From assembly GCA_008973525.1 (NCBI GenBank), contig WACJ01000274.1:1488001-1552000 (forward strand): 64,000 nt of DNA, in the 5' to 3' direction. The DNA is from Stenopsyche tienmushanensis. Its lineage: Eukaryota > Arthropoda > Insecta > Trichoptera > Stenopsychidae. Numbering within the stretch: the stretch's first letter is position 1; each line of letters starts with the position of its first letter. Positions 1-13,138 of this stretch are shown one piece after another. Under the pieces are notes generated by a model, which was not told where the DNA came from, did no database searches, and saw nothing but the letters and a program-made list of their open reading frames with translations. The position numbers and the translations under genes are program-made.

Positions 1-572
1 CTTAAAAATGTTTTCTTCTTATGCCGAGCGAATAAAGCGAGCAGATAAGAAGACGTGTGCAGGAAAGAGAGACAACAGGGAGACATTCCCATATCCTCTG
101 GAAATAAATGGTAATTTCTGAGATAAATGCGAGATTAACGCGCCGTATCGGGTCTGCAGCGAAACATAATTATAATCAATTCACAACATTTGGAATTATA
201 ATAAAGTTCATATCCGCATTATATATAATATATATACGGATTTAAATCAAGCTAATATGCTCGCTCGGGTATTCCCCCATTCTTTGGCGTATTATTCGAG
301 CATAATTTTCGTTATTCAATGTCTGAAAACCCATCTCCATTTATCATATTAATTTTAGCGGCTCATACATGGTATCTGCCGATGATTTTCGGCGTTCAAA
401 CAGAATTACAAACAAACATACGCGCTTTTATTATTAGGGCATCCATATGGATTTGCTTTTAACTTTTTTCGTATGTGAAATTTGGATCACGATGCAGCAA
501 AAATATCAACAGAGCTTTAGGAAAATGATTGATTTGTGAAAGAAAAATTCAAAACTGTAGAAAAAAAATTCG
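1..572. other. AT-rich spacer, no gene seen
   Basis: I see no open frame of note, RNA gene or repeat here. The right edge runs into a mariner remnant. Confidence 0.6.
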
Positions 573-845
573 ATCCGGTAATATGAATCTCGGTAATGAG
601 CATCTCGAGGAAGATTCAAAATCAACGTTAATTATGAATATTTAATGGAATGTATATTTTTCATCATCTCTTTTGGATTGAATGTCGATGAATTTCCAGG
701 ACACTCGTCAAAGCTTTTAATGCATGTAAAAAAGCTCAATGTTACTCGTTGACAAAATACTATTGAAGCCATGTTTTGTAAACGTTACAGCGTTTTAATT
801 CTCATGTACGAATTCCGAAAGTTCATGTGATATATCCTAATATTT
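573..845 (+). mobile_element. mariner transposase remnant (SETMAR-like type), internally deleted
   Basis: One frame around 579-650 reads GNMNLGNEHLEEDSK, which fits the basic segment after the N-terminal helix-turn-helix of mariner transposases (usual pattern SGN-x-L-x-DEPRSGRP). Without the DNA-binding remainder the sequence jumps to NVDEFPGHSSK (about 670-705), the region just after the first catalytic Asp. It then jumps to a 3' non-coding part (about 790-845). The last two parts also occur at 43320-43380 and 43670-43735, so both loci derive from one family. Frames are broken by stops and deletions, and no terminal inverted repeat (TIR) was found. It is a dead copy; the assignment rests on the shared blocks and motif order. 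Confidence 0.6.
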
Positions 846-3008
846 GCGCAATAATTAAATATCGATTTAGCTACTAAAACATGATAAATCAAGCGTCGTA
901 CGTTATTACAGGCATATGATGTTTTATACAAGTACAAAGCGGTTTCAGTGAGCCGCTGAAAGGACTTAATGGATACATTATGCTCTGACATTTTGGAAAA
1001 TATTAACATCTGTGTAAAATCGCGTCGCCCTACCCACAGATTTTTCCCGATATCGTGCCAGAATTACCGTAAAAAATGATTCGCCGTATAACAAGACAGA
1101 AAGGGGTCCCCCGTCGTGGGAAGATGTTTTTCGAGGCGAGGAGGGAAATTCCCATTTTCTCATCGGGAGCAAACGTAATTCAATATGACTGAGACTTAAA
1201 TGCCTCGCCCATAGAGTACAATGAGTGGCGAAGCAAAGAATCTCGATGGTGGCTGCGGTGGAGGCGCCGCCGAGGAAACTCTCGACAAAATTAAGCAAAA
1301 GCCCATTCAGGAAACTTCATACTGGTCGCAAGCAATTAACGCCGTTTGCCATTAATGACGACCCCTCCGCGATGAATGCGAATTCATCACTTGTACGTTT
1401 TTATCCGAGGGATGATAAAAGTCAGCGATCGAATCAATCCCTATGATGCTTTATGCTGCGGACCCTTAAACGCCAAAAGAAGATCGAGATTAATCCACGC
1501 GAGAAATCTTCTTTTCGAACAATGATCGTTTTATCGCCTCATAGAATTTTCACACTCCCACATAGGGTTTTTCCTCTGTGCAAATCCTCCAAATATAGCC
1601 CCAAGGATCATAATGTATCTTGGTACTTAAATACATGCGAAATTCGTATAAATCTTATCGGGGAAAATCTCTTCGAAACTTTTGGCGCGAAACACTATTA
1701 AATCTTAATGATAAATTATTTGTTACATCATTATTATGCCTAAAGTCAATATGGCTATGTATATAATGTAAAATTATCAATCAATGTCAACGAACGGATA
1801 TACCTAGTTAGGGTGGGTGGTGGAATTTATAATAGAACTAGCTTCTTTCATTTATTATATGAGTTAAATAAATATTAATAGTGTTAATAATAGAAACTAG
1901 CATAGATATTTGTACATAAATGTGATCTAAATTATGATCTATATGGGTTCTTGATGTCTTATGGTCACTCGCTGTTATAAATTAATGGTGAATTAAATCG
2001 AAAACGTTTGATTTTTGATTGAAGGTCTTGGATTGTAAATATCATCCAGATGGAAAAGACTTATATCTTATAAGACTGAAAGAAATTTGTAACATTTGAT
2101 CTGGTGGATCTCGTAGAATATTTGGTATGCATTTGAATGAATACATGCATTAATTTTATGATTGTCGAGTATGAATGAAATAATAAGCTCTGTTTGATCC
2201 TCGTCAGCATTGACATTATCCATTGAATAGAATAATTTAAGATGAATAGCAAAATTGGACGGTTTTGAATGAACTGAGTAATTTTCTATAATCAAAATCG
2301 TTTCATCTCTTTCAACTCCTCGGCGTTGTTCGTTAGGGACATTAAAAAAAACATGATTCTTCACTTTCACCGATGGAGATATTAGAGGTCTCGTTGACAA
2401 GAATACCGGCGCAAATGATGATTTCTAAAAGAGATGTACGATAGGAGGAGGCCTCTAATATAGAGGACCTGACGACGTGCCGAAGATAAAGGGGAGAATG
2501 GCTCCGTGATTGTGGGCGGACCGCTCTTTCAGAAAATAACCAACACGACCACAGCTAGAGGGGTAATTTTTCAAATTTACACACACATAAAGCACGTATA
2601 AAGACATAAAAATAGCCCACGTCGAGGGTTGGCGATTTCTCCTTCTATTTTCGTCCTCGGATGCATTCATCGTATTTAAATTACAGCGCGAAATTGAGGC
2701 GAAATAATTTGTAATCGGCGTGGCTGATGGGGTGGGACGTTAATTACGGGCGAAATTATTAGCAGCGAAGATAAATAAATTGCGACTTGACGAAAAAAAA
2801 TCGCCATGGTGATACAAGGAGAGAGGCCTACGAGGAAAGCCTTCCGCTCCATCAACTTCAATATCGGGCAAAATCTACGAAAAGTTTTCCACAGAGATTT
2901 AATCAATCTCTGAGCAGCCATTAACCTGATCCTCTCCTCTCAGAGCGACAGTGCACTGTTATTTCTTAATTGCACTAACACACAAAAGGCATCGACATGT
3001 GTTTAAAG
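846..3008. other. spacer with small GC-rich islands
   Basis: Apart from a short open frame at 1221-1355 I recognise nothing coding. GC-richer patches around 1020-1400 and 2440-2940 contrast with the AT-rich remainder and could be conserved non-coding DNA, but that is only inference. Confidence 0.45.
1221..1355 (+). CDS. possible short coding ORF or first exon, function unknown
   Basis: An ATG with A at -3 opens a 44-codon frame ending in TAA. The peptide starts MSGEAKNLDGGCGGGAAEE and continues with an acidic/basic alternation, then an ETSYWSQAINAVCH end. It lies in a GC-richer patch and uses balanced codons, unlike the chance frames of the AT-rich spacers. I do not recognise the peptide. 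No convincing donor splice site (AG|GTRAGT) follows within the frame, and no poly(A) signal context was established. It may equally be a chance frame inside a conserved non-coding block. Confidence 0.2.
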   Translation: MSGEAKNLDGGCGGGAAEETLDKIKQKPIQETSYWSQAINAVCH

Positions 3009-3030
3009 CAGTGGTTTTCAAACGACGTGC
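3009..3030 (+). repeat. hAT-like terminal motif (possible)
   Basis: CAGTGGTTTTCAAAC resembles the CAGTGG-type ends of many hAT elements and is similar to the reversed end at 61987-62003. No partner end or 8-bp target duplication was found nearby, so this may be coincidence. Confidence 0.2.
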
Positions 3031-3109
3031 GTGATCAATTTGATTGTCTAAAACTGAAACTAAATAATACATAAACTCAAACGATAGAATACTAATATAT
3101 TAACGAGGG

Positions 3110-3430
3110 CTTCAGGGATTCAGTTTTGGGTGATTCATTTTTTGGGGGTCTCAAGTTGTATTACATAACTAGGAAACAAATTGAAATCTGGGAGTCCCAG
3201 TCTGGGAACATGAACATAGAATTTGGGTTGATAACAATATTATCTAAATAATTTATTAAAACAGGACAATTACCAGGATAAATACAATAATGTCAAATAT
3301 TACATCAACACAAAAATCAAACAAATTCTTTCGCTTAAGATTTTTAAACGATAAAACCGATATAAAACGATAAAACCGATACTTTCCAATCAGTTCAGTT
3401 TCGGTTTTATCGATTTTCATTTATCAACAC
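3110..3430 (-). repeat. interspersed repeat family, copy 1
   Basis: On the minus strand the copy shares three ordered blocks with 12505-12780, 27600-27870 and 51780-52100. These are a block with AAGCGAAAGAATTTG near 3336-3350, a block resembling CATCCTGTTAATYGTCC near 3261-3285, and a block with GACTCCCAGATTT...TTTGTTTCCTA near 3168-3200. The shared order at four places, two in each orientation, shows a dispersed repeat. Near 3350-3410 this copy also carries short direct and inverted AAACGATAAAACCGAT units. There is no coding capacity, no A-tail and no clear inverted termini, so its class is unknown. Confidence 0.55.
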
Positions 3431-4686
3431 ATGCAATTACTGTATTTTAGATTACTCAAAGACAAACAAAGCAAACGGGGGATATAATCAGATTTGCTTT
3501 ATATGAAAAAAATCTTCAACGGATAACTATGTAATCTTCTATGAATAAATTGGATGACATCAGAAATCAAACGACCATAGATAAAATTCCATCTAAATGA
3601 TAAAGTATTCTTATTTCAAGAACATTGTATGTATTTACGATATTCCAGTATATAAAATATATTCAGCAGCGTCTTCAGGCGAATCAATACTATTTTTATA
3701 TTAGGGGATTTTCTCAGAATTCTTCAGCAACCCTTTATTGACTCGCCCTGAAACCAGTACACATGTACTACAGCTTTTGTATAGAAGGCGAAGTAAGTGC
3801 AGGCGAAGATGTCACTTTAGATTAATCGTGTTCAGACCGCACCGGAGAGGCGTGAAAGATTCCAACACCCGGCTGCTATAACTACTGAGGAAACTTCCTT
3901 CCTTCCACCATCCCATCGGGAACGAGAGTGGCATGATGATAAGGTCCCTGAACCTGATCACATTAGACGATAGTCTATCGGCTAATGGCGAATGGCGTGT
4001 ATTGCACAAAACTTAATTTCTTAAACAGAGCTTATGTAGGCACGATCGACTTACGGCCCCAGGCGGCCATTTTCATTCCAGAAAATTGATTTAATTTTAT
4101 CCAGATATATTAAAAATATTCCTCTACAGATGTATATTTTGCGATGAAAATAGCCACGATGCGAATAAATTATGCATCCAAAATTATTTACATCCAATGA
4201 TAAAAAAGAGCCAAACATTGTGGAATTTTGTGTTCCACACAAAATTCATGAAATGCTCTTATTCATCAAATTATCGCATTATATCAATGCTTGAATGATT
4301 GAACGAATGTAATTGCGCTTATATTATAAAATAATAGACAAAAACATGAAATAGACATGAATCATAAATAAACTTTGATAGCTAATCATTGAATAATTTA
4401 ATATCAACATCAGAATTCCATTATTTGTGACTCGAACTTCTTTAAGATAAGGATTCTTGCACATAAATTATAAATGAGACAAAAATTAAATATTTATTTC
4501 AAACTTTACATTTAAAGATGGTAATGGATAGACATGTTGATGGAAGAAATGTATTTATTTGTCAACGTAGCGATGCTGATTTGCAAAATTTAGAGGGTAA
4601 AATGAAATTAGATGTTCCATTTATATAAATTTATTTTCGTATTTCTGATAAAAAAATCGATTGAAGTGTAAAATATTATATGTTTG
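3431..4686. other. AT-rich spacer, nothing recognised
   Basis: No gene, RNA or repeat was recognised between the interspersed repeat and the MITE. Confidence 0.55.
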
Positions 4687-4935
4687 CAGGGTGCGGCAGG
4701 GAAACTTCCTTATTTAAAACGAGCATTATGAAGTGAAAATTATGTATAGATAAATAAAATGATATTAATTCAAAAGAACAAAGCTTAACGTTTTTTATTA
4801 TATAAGTTTAATAACGCTCATGCTTTGGACTGTCTTAAAAAAATCCCTCTGTAATATGGAAAAATTTAAACTGTTGTCTCCCACATTGTTTGTTTTAATC
4901 ATTTTTAAATAAGGTAGTTCACATACTGCACCCTG
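4687..4935. mobile_element. MITE with CAGGGTG inverted termini
   Basis: The left end CAGGGTGCGGCAGGGAAAC and the reverse complement of the right end, CAGGGTGCAGTATGTGAAC, both continue into a shared ACTWCCTTATTTAAAA-type stretch. This gives an imperfect terminal inverted repeat of about 33 bp around 249 bp of non-coding AT-rich DNA. Short length, TIRs and lack of coding define a miniature inverted-repeat transposable element. CAGGGTG ends are seen in some mariner-superfamily transposons with a PPRSPDLTPLDFF-type transposase; a remnant of that kind lies at 30190-30362, but linking the two is inference. No clear target duplication is visible. Confidence 0.6.
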
Positions 4936-7900
4936 TATATATCATTTGAGTCAAAAGATGATTTGACGTTAAATATAAATACTCGGGATTAGATTGATTC
5001 ATCGTAATATTAAAGCATAAAACACATTTAGGACTTCTCGATTTAGTCAGGATATTATGATTAATATTACATTGAAAAACATGCAATTTATGGTTATACA
5101 TGGATAAAGATGAGTCAAAATACGTTTTGGAAAACATCTAAATTTCATGGTTTGGGGTGTACACGGTGGATATTTTGTCTCTGATATGCTCCCCATGGTT
5201 TAATGATGTGCCTCTTTCACCCCTGCATTTGTAGGTTTTCTTGTTATTTATTAGAAGTGATGTCAATTAATTTTAACTGCATTATTGGCGATGACAGTTT
5301 GACATATTGTATTATACAGATGTGTATTTCAGTCATTCTGTTGAGCATTGAGACATGTCTGTCATGTTTCCACATCACCACGCTTCATTATATGGCAAAT
5401 CTGTACGCAGAATAAAATTGATATTGAAGTCCTCGATATTTCATCAGAAGTATTCGAATTCGTCCTTCAAGATCTTAACGAGCGTTTGGGCTCTGCGGAG
5501 GAATAATTCGATCAAGGACTGGGGGCAAATAAGCCAGATTTGTTATTCCAATTTTCACGGATTTATAGAGATTTTTTGAGCCGCCGATAAAAGTGGTCTT
5601 TCCGAGCCCTTACAAAGTCTCACCTGTTAATTATGAATTCAAACCCTGAAATAAAGCATCCGTATTCGATACAAAGGGAAGTGTTGCTTTCAAGACAAGT
5701 GGCCCGAGTATTTGTACATTCAGTATTGATCAGCCGCAAACCCCAAATGAAATTAATCAAGTAGAAATGGTTTTCATTACTTCATCGCATTGTATCGTAA
5801 CGAATAAGAGCACCGACCTATTTTTTAGACATCCGGAATTAATCAATCAGGTTTTTATCCGGTGCTTCCGCGGTAAAAAAACAACCTTTTCCACAATGCG
5901 GTTAAGTATACTTGTGCCCTTCCGAAGAAGCCATTCGATCTTCATGATTCCACCGATATCATCATTTCGACGTTCGCCGAAATAAAAATTAAATGTAAAG
6001 AAACGTATTTTCCTCCCCCCGGGCCGGGGAGCAAGTCATTCGTGTAGATATGACGGATTCAAAGAAGTGAAACGTGGCATTCGGGCGTTGAAATTATCCG
6101 TTGTAATTTATATGGTGGTCCTTAAATTATGGCCCTTTTTTCGAAGAACGAGAGAAGATCAAAAAGAGGATAATTTAAAAGGGAATATATAAGGGACGTA
6201 AATATATGGTTACTCAAGAAAAGGATTCATTGTGAGCACAATAGAACGTCACTCCAATACAATATAAGACTGAAACCTTAATAATAAATATTCCTCGGGA
6301 TCTCCGCAAGTAAAAATGTTACCCTCATTAAGGACATTACAAATATCCTACATTAATATTATCATGGAATCATAACAAAACATCAAATAAATACATTATA
6401 TTATATAACCCTAGGTTTAATGAATTAGAATTGTTTGCAAATTAATTAACGTCTACATTTATTGTTCATGCTGGAAATATACAAAAAATTGAAATTACAT
6501 CAATAAAATCCGCCTCGTTTGTTCGTAATGTTTCTATAAAAACGCTCGTTTTTTATTTATACATTATAAAGTCGAGATATACGCTATGTTATGATTACAT
6601 TATATATTTCAATTGAAAAATAATACGATTGAAAAGCGTCTCCTTCATTTGTATTACAGAACGATTGAAGCACATCTTTTATTTGGATCGTTTATTATAT
6701 CAATAGAATTTATGCTTTTATAAAACGCGTCCAGGACAAGTATCTAACTTACACCCTCCCCCGCCCAATATGGTTATCGTTAAGTGATACAATACTTTTA
6801 TTTGAACAACGTAAGGTTCGACCAAATGAGGCAACCACCTCAGAAATGATGAATAAAATCCACAAAATGTTATTGCATGAGCGTCGACTGTAATTGCGCA
6901 AGCAAACATGGTAGGCCTTTAAAAAAATGCTGTATATCGCATATTGACTGAAAATTTGGACATGAAAAAGGTGTGCGCAAGACGGGTTCCGCATGTCTAT
7001 GTGTTCAACCGGTCCGCTTTTCGGACCGCTGGCATGACGAATGGACGCCTCGTGATCGGACACCATACCTGAATTATTACAGATCGAATACAAACTCTCA
7101 TTACAAAACGAAGTTGTCTGTATTCAAACGAAGTCCAGTTGCGCCCGTAGCGGGCGCCTGCTTTGCCCCCTCCCCTTGTAACGGCCCTGTTTATTTAAAT
7201 TATATTGCATGCAAATCAGGCGTTTGAAATTATTGCGTTTGAAAATTTTAAAAGCGCGCGCATTTAAATTTAAAGCAAATTTATCAATATTTTGAATAAT
7301 TTCAGCCAATCGGTTTTTATGTGCCATTTTTTTGGGATGGAATTTCAACACTGCGTTAACATTCCCCGTGGGATTTAAAAGATGAATGTTTTTGTTTATT
7401 TTTGGAAATTATTTTCACTGAAAAAGACTCTTTTTGCTCGCCAAGTGTCAAAATTCAATCACAGAGTTATATCGCGAAGGACTTCTGTACAAACATCCCC
7501 AAATTATAGGATCTGGCAATTTTGTTTTTCCGCCTCATTTCGGTTAAGGGAGCAGCTAGGTTGAATCGGGAGAGGCCGGTGAATTTCCTGAGAATTGTTT
7601 ATATAAAATTAATATGGAAAAGCTGAATATTTTCGAGGAGGCGCATTCGGGGTGTCGGCGAGGGGGCCTCGTAACTCAATAGAGCGACTCATCGGGTCAA
7701 TTTGCTGGAGACGCTCCGTGACTAAGTGGTGCCTCATGCTGGAGGGAAAAGACGGGAGGAGGATTGGGAGGAGTGATCAGTATTGACGGTGGCCTCCAGG
7801 GGATGGGGCGGCTCTTTGATTTACCTAAGCAAAGTTCAAAGTTCGATGGGCTCCGGAGGAAAGAAATCGACTAAGTGCACGTCGGTCTTCTTCTCGCCTA

Positions 7901-9112
7901 TACCTAAAAGATAAATAAATCTAAACACCCGTCCACGCATTTACATCCATTTATTCTGCGACGATACAAGAAGTGAGATATAAATCTGATACGAAATTAA
8001 AAATGGGAGTTTATCCAGACATATTACATTTTTATTCAAAGGATCAAAGTGATCTATTCCAGCACAAGACCGCGTTAAGCAAATCGCTCAAAGCGAGCAT
8101 CGCCTTTATACATATATATATTACGGTTTTTAATGAGGTACTCCTGGTTATTCTATGTATATGACCTCAAGCTGTATAATACGATATGGAGTATATATGC
8201 TCTCCTGAGAATAGCCACATAATGGATTATATAAATAAAGCACTCACAGAAGCGTAATCTTTTTATGTTCACCATGATACAAGCTGGTGGTGGTATTTTG
8301 ATTGCCCTCTTCATCCTGTTGAATACATTTCAAATTGCGACGGGATAGAAGAGCGGGTTGTTTACGATCCTTTGCGAATCTATAATTTCGTCATAATAAC
8401 GTTAATTTTTAAAATTCAATCCGAGAGAGGCGAACGTCCCGATGTGTATTTGAAAAATCGTGCGAGGAATATATTGAATATAAAAAAATAAAGCTATGCT
8501 CCAAAACGAATTGTTTTGTCCCGAATGTTTCCCAATATTGAATATTTCAATATGACACAAATTTTATTTTGACACTTAAATATATATTTTGCTATATAGC
8601 ATATTTTGGCAATGGAGTGAATTAACAGCAGCTTTTATTTGTCAAAGATTAATTTAGTTTTAACGAATGCATCTCACAAGCCTCACGTGTTAATCTGCTT
8701 CCATTTAATATTTAAATATAAATAAAACTTTGAAAGAGAGAGCCTGGCATATTCAATTTGCCCAACACAAACATAAGTCAACAACCTCTCATTGTCCGGG
8801 GGCTTATTCTTTCCATCGAACCATAAGGTTCTTATTCGTCTAAGGCAAATTTAAAAGAAATAAAGAATCTTCATTTCATTTAGAATTAAACAAGATCCCA
8901 TGGAAAAAACCCATGGAAGATAACCCAAGAGAAGATAAATATATTAATCAAATTAACAAGGGTTATACTCAATTAAATAACACCAGGAAACAATGAAAAT
9001 GAAGCAGTTATAAACAATGCACAGAATATTTACCCGGACTGTTTGAATTCAAATAGGTTAAGTTTACAAAAAATATATTTTTAATACCCAAAAATTAATT
9101 AATCTTTTGCAA
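4936..9112. other. long spacer without recognised gene
   Basis: The stretch is mostly AT-rich with GC-richer patches near 5990-6080, 6950-7190 and 7560-7900. Open frames are short (at most about 115 codons), lack recognisable domains, and mostly lie on both strands of the same patch. I see no RNA gene. Confidence 0.5.
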
Positions 9113-9625
9113 ATGAACACAGATCTAATCATAGCCATGTTTGAAGAAAACCCGCGATATACTGTTCGCGAAATAGCTAATAAGCTAGATATTCCACGAA
9201 CATCCGTCCATAATCATCTGACAAAATTGAGCTACATCAATCGTTCAGATTTGTGACTTCTTCATGAACTGACTGACTCAAATAAACTTCAGCATATTTC
9301 AACATGCGATCTTCTTCTCCGACGACATAATAGCCAACCTTTTTTGAAGAGACTTGTCACTGGAGATGATAGTTGGATACTCTATAAAAATATCCAACGT
9401 AAACGGTCTTGGACCAAGGGTACATAAGCTTTAACTGTAGCTAAAGCTGGCCTACACCCAAAAAAAGTTTTGCTATGCATTTGGTGGGACTAGAAGGAGG
9501 TAGTTTATTATGAACTACTTCAGCAAGATGAAACAATCATTTCAAAAAAATATTGTTTCTAACTAGACAATCTAAAGGATGCAATTGCCAGAAAACGCAG
9601 AATTTGCATGCAGCATTTTAAATTT
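9113..9625 (+). pseudogene. mariner transposase pseudogene (DD34D type), copy A
   Basis: From an ATG at 9113 one frame can be read through to about 9620, interrupted only by substitution stops (TGA near 9255, then TAA/TAG codons). It contains an N-terminal helix-turn-helix part (TVREIANKLDIPRTSVHNHL), the domain link before the catalytic core, TGDDSWILY (first catalytic Asp block) and KKVLLCIWWD (the WWD block). It ends in LDNLKDAIARKR, so the second and third Asp blocks are missing. It is closely similar to 33474-33816. Transposase would act in the nucleus by cutting its element at TA sites; this copy cannot. No TIR was found at either edge. Confidence 0.85.
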
Positions 9626-12504
9626 CAAAAGAGTTAACAGCTTGATTCATAAGGCTTTTGTATAATACTTTTATAGTTGTATGGTATATTTTAGAATATG
9701 AAATTTACAGTATTTTTCAGCGAAAATTCCGCTTAAAAGTCGGAATTGCTATATTGCTATATTTGAAAATAGCCGTTATAAGATTGCTTTCTGTGGCATT
9801 TTTCGAGTATTTGTCTAATGTGTTTTTATTGTTATTTATTTTATGAGGCTTGATTGTGTCAATATTACAGCCTTGAGTCAAGTCCTCAGTGCTATTTGTT
9901 TATGGAAAATTACTTTTTTCGGTCTCGACTACAATTGAATAAAAAAGTTTGGGCAATGCTGAAAGAGCGACATGTTTATACATAGGCGTCTGAAATAAAT
10001 TTATTAATCCGGATGATAGCATTTTTTAATTGTGACATTTCTAATTGCAAAAAGTATTCGAGTCAGCCTTAACGAAGTGAGATAACGAAGATATTATGAG
10101 ACCCGGTCGCACTTTGCTCTTTTTCCAGCGAAAACTTTGCAATTTTGTTTTTGAAATATGCCCCCATTAAAAGTTGGACCCCGTGCAGAAAAAATGTATT
10201 TGCAGAGGGCTCCGGGCCCTGGGTCGGTGATAATTTCTCAACGCCAAAAGCATCTATCCCACCATACGGTTTTTTTACGCTATCAAATTAGCCGAGGAAT
10301 TGTAACCCGCCAATATTAAAGATTCATTCGGAATTAAACGATAGGGGCGGTTTTCGTAAAATTTCACCGTCGATAGATCCGAGGGGTTGGAGTCGAGGCG
10401 TGAATTTGTTCCGTCCTTGAAAGTTGAAGAATCGATTCTGACGCCGTTCCCAATTTACTGTACCGAATTCTGGTTCTTGTATAGTGTTACAGTTGGGGGC
10501 TCCACCTCATGAGTAAACAGAGCAAAGTTTTGGGGCGTAGCACGACGCCAGTGTATACTCCTCACAGCTGTTCAATTCATATACATAAAGTATGCGCCCT
10601 ACTTCCTAGGGCTACGAAGCTGAGCTATTGTGCTACGAGCGATATCAACATCGTGCCTTTGAGCCAAATTGAGTTCGTCAACTATTTAAGACACTATCTA
10701 CAATTTTCAATTGTGCAATGTATGAAGCACAATAGAAAATTAAAGCGATTGTTGCTAATAATAATGACGAATGTTTAGATTCAGCAATGGAAGAACATAC
10801 GCGGATCCCATCAAGCAGAAAAGCTAGCAAGGGAGGCAAACATAGAATAACGTATCCAAAGCTAAAATTTATATTTAATATTCAAAGCTTCTAATGAAAT
10901 TATAATAAACATACAATTTGGCAGACACATATGATTAATGTTGAATGGAAATTCGCTCAAAATCTATATTAATATAATAACATTTTGACATGATTTTGGC
11001 AGTAATTCATGTAGATTTGTATTATTTTATATTAAAGTTAAAGACAAAATGCTAATCAATTGCAAATTTATTTAAATAAAGAGAAGATGATAGAAATACT
11101 TAAACTATAATTGCAATAACAGAATGTAAATGAATATTATTGTATTGAATGATTAAAAATATGTATCAAAGCTTTATCATCATAGTTAATTCGATGCTAA
11201 TCTGCAAAATCATTTGTGTTCGATTCAGATAATCAATATTATTGGCGCTTGATCAAAGCAAGTATTACACAGTTTCCATCTTAATAAACAACGCATTTTA
11301 CAATAATTAAGTATCCGATGAACTATAGATGAGATATTTGGAAAGCTTTATTTTATAAATACAAGAACAGTCAGCAAGAAATCCCAATTTTTTACCTGAT
11401 AAAGCAGATTAACTCATTAAAGCGGATTTATATTGAGAAAAAATTGCTAGTTCATATAAATGCAAATTTGTTCCACTGTCTAACCGTTATTATGATATTA
11501 TAATATGTATTTGTGCAGTTTCTTGGACAGCATTTTTATATAAACTCTTAGTTATGAAAGTCCGAAAGTTGCAATATGGATCTTAAACAAGGTTGTTCAT
11601 TCATGTTTATCATATAATTTTAGTATTGTATCTTAACATTTTAATCCTTGATCCTTTGAATCGATTAAGTGTTGTATTGTATGCGGTGGCGTTTGTGATT
11701 ATTTTCAGATTTGAATGCTTCCGATTAAATAGTTCGCCCGCGGGCTAACTCTTAGTAAAACGGTAAAATGCAGTGCCAGCTTCTCTCGAATTTAATTGTG
11801 AGCAAACAGCAAAACAAGTAAACAGCAGGCTCGTTATGCCCGCAAAGCAAATACATCCATCAAACGCCAGGGCCGGCCTTATTTTTGCCCTAGGTTGCCC
11901 TCGGAGTGGTCTTCATTTGAATAAAAATGTAATATTTTCTATTTTCCTCCCCAGTTTTTAGAAAATTCTCGGAACGTTGATAAATTATGCGGATAGAACT
12001 TTAAAAGAAACGTAAAGCTTGAGTTTGCGGGCGATTTAAGCAAAATTATGCGTTTACATTAGAATATGACGAAAGCTCGAAAATTCGCAACACGGGCCTT
12101 CTGCGCTCTTTTGCCTTCACTCAAATTTGCCTGCGGGATGCCGATGGCGCAGATAAGCGATGGCCAACCTTCAAGTCCATTTGATCGAAATAAGATAGTC
12201 ATAGGACAGCCTATATAGTCATTTAATAATATTTATATAAAATCATTTTTATTGTGCAATATATGTTATCGTATACAAACGATTTCCATATGAGACTTTT
12301 TCTAGGAAAGGATTTTTTATGTGGAGGTTTTCTATTGTCTTCCACGCGTGGTTAATTTAGGGTATGATGAATAGGGATTTTGCCAGGAGACTATCTGGTT
12401 AAATTCTACTTTCAATCTTCCAAATGTATTCGTATTTGAACATGAACCTTTATATAATAATAAGAATTGCTATAACAACAAAATCTTATCGAGTTGTATA
12501 TTAT
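9626..12504. other. spacer, nothing recognised
   Basis: AT-rich DNA with a GC-richer patch near 10100-10640. An 89-codon frame at 10509-10778 shows no recognisable domain. No RNA gene or repeat was seen. Confidence 0.5.
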
Positions 12505-12780
12505 ATTTTTCAGAGCTTTGAACCGAACCTGAACCGATTTAAAAATATCGGTTTTATCGGTTTGGTACAGGTCTTACGCGAAAGAGAATTTGGTCGATTT
12601 TTATGCAGAATTTGTTTGATTGTATTAATCTAGTAACACTATAAATTTTACTCTATGTTCATCCTGTTAATTGTCCTCGTAAATCAATATCCATTCTCTT
12701 AAATCAATCAATTTCCTGGAATGAAAACCGGAATCGAACCGATATCAATATATAGCACTGAACCGGAACGAAAGCCGAAT
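12505..12780 (+). repeat. interspersed repeat family, copy 2
   Basis: The copy contains ACGCGAAAGAGAATTTGG (12574-12591), TTTATGCAGAATTTGTTTGA (12599-12618) and TTCATCCTGTTAATTGTCC (12658-12676). These match the reverse complement of 27700-27850 most closely, and 51780-52100 and 3110-3430 more weakly. Imperfect AACCGAW and CGGTTTTATCGG-like units lie upstream at 12520-12570 and again at 12725-12780, perhaps the edges of the repeat. It is non-coding and of unknown class. Confidence 0.6.
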
Positions 12781-13138
12781 TAAAAAAATATTTAGAAGCG
12801 CCGCTGATATTTTTGATTAATTTTAAATACAATAGAATCTCGATTATCTGAAACTCGATTATCCAGATTTTCGATTATCCGGATTGTTCAAAATAAAACA
12901 AAAAAATATATAATTTGCTGATTTGCACGTGGAGAATTGTGTCGTACGAGGTTAACTAATTATTTAATATCAAAAGATGGAAATTCAGAGAGGAAAGTTA
13001 TAAAAAAAATAAGGAAGTACAGAATTTGAAGAGTTTATTTTTATGTTGTTCATATAAAGACGATCAACTGGACAGTCAATAACTGGTCCATTATTGTGTG
13101 AAAAAGCAAAATTTTTCCAAAAGTCTTCCAGTTAAATA

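Noticed and set aside
6749..7093. 114-codon minus-strand frame
   Set aside because: No recognisable motif; lies opposite another open frame in a GC-richer patch.
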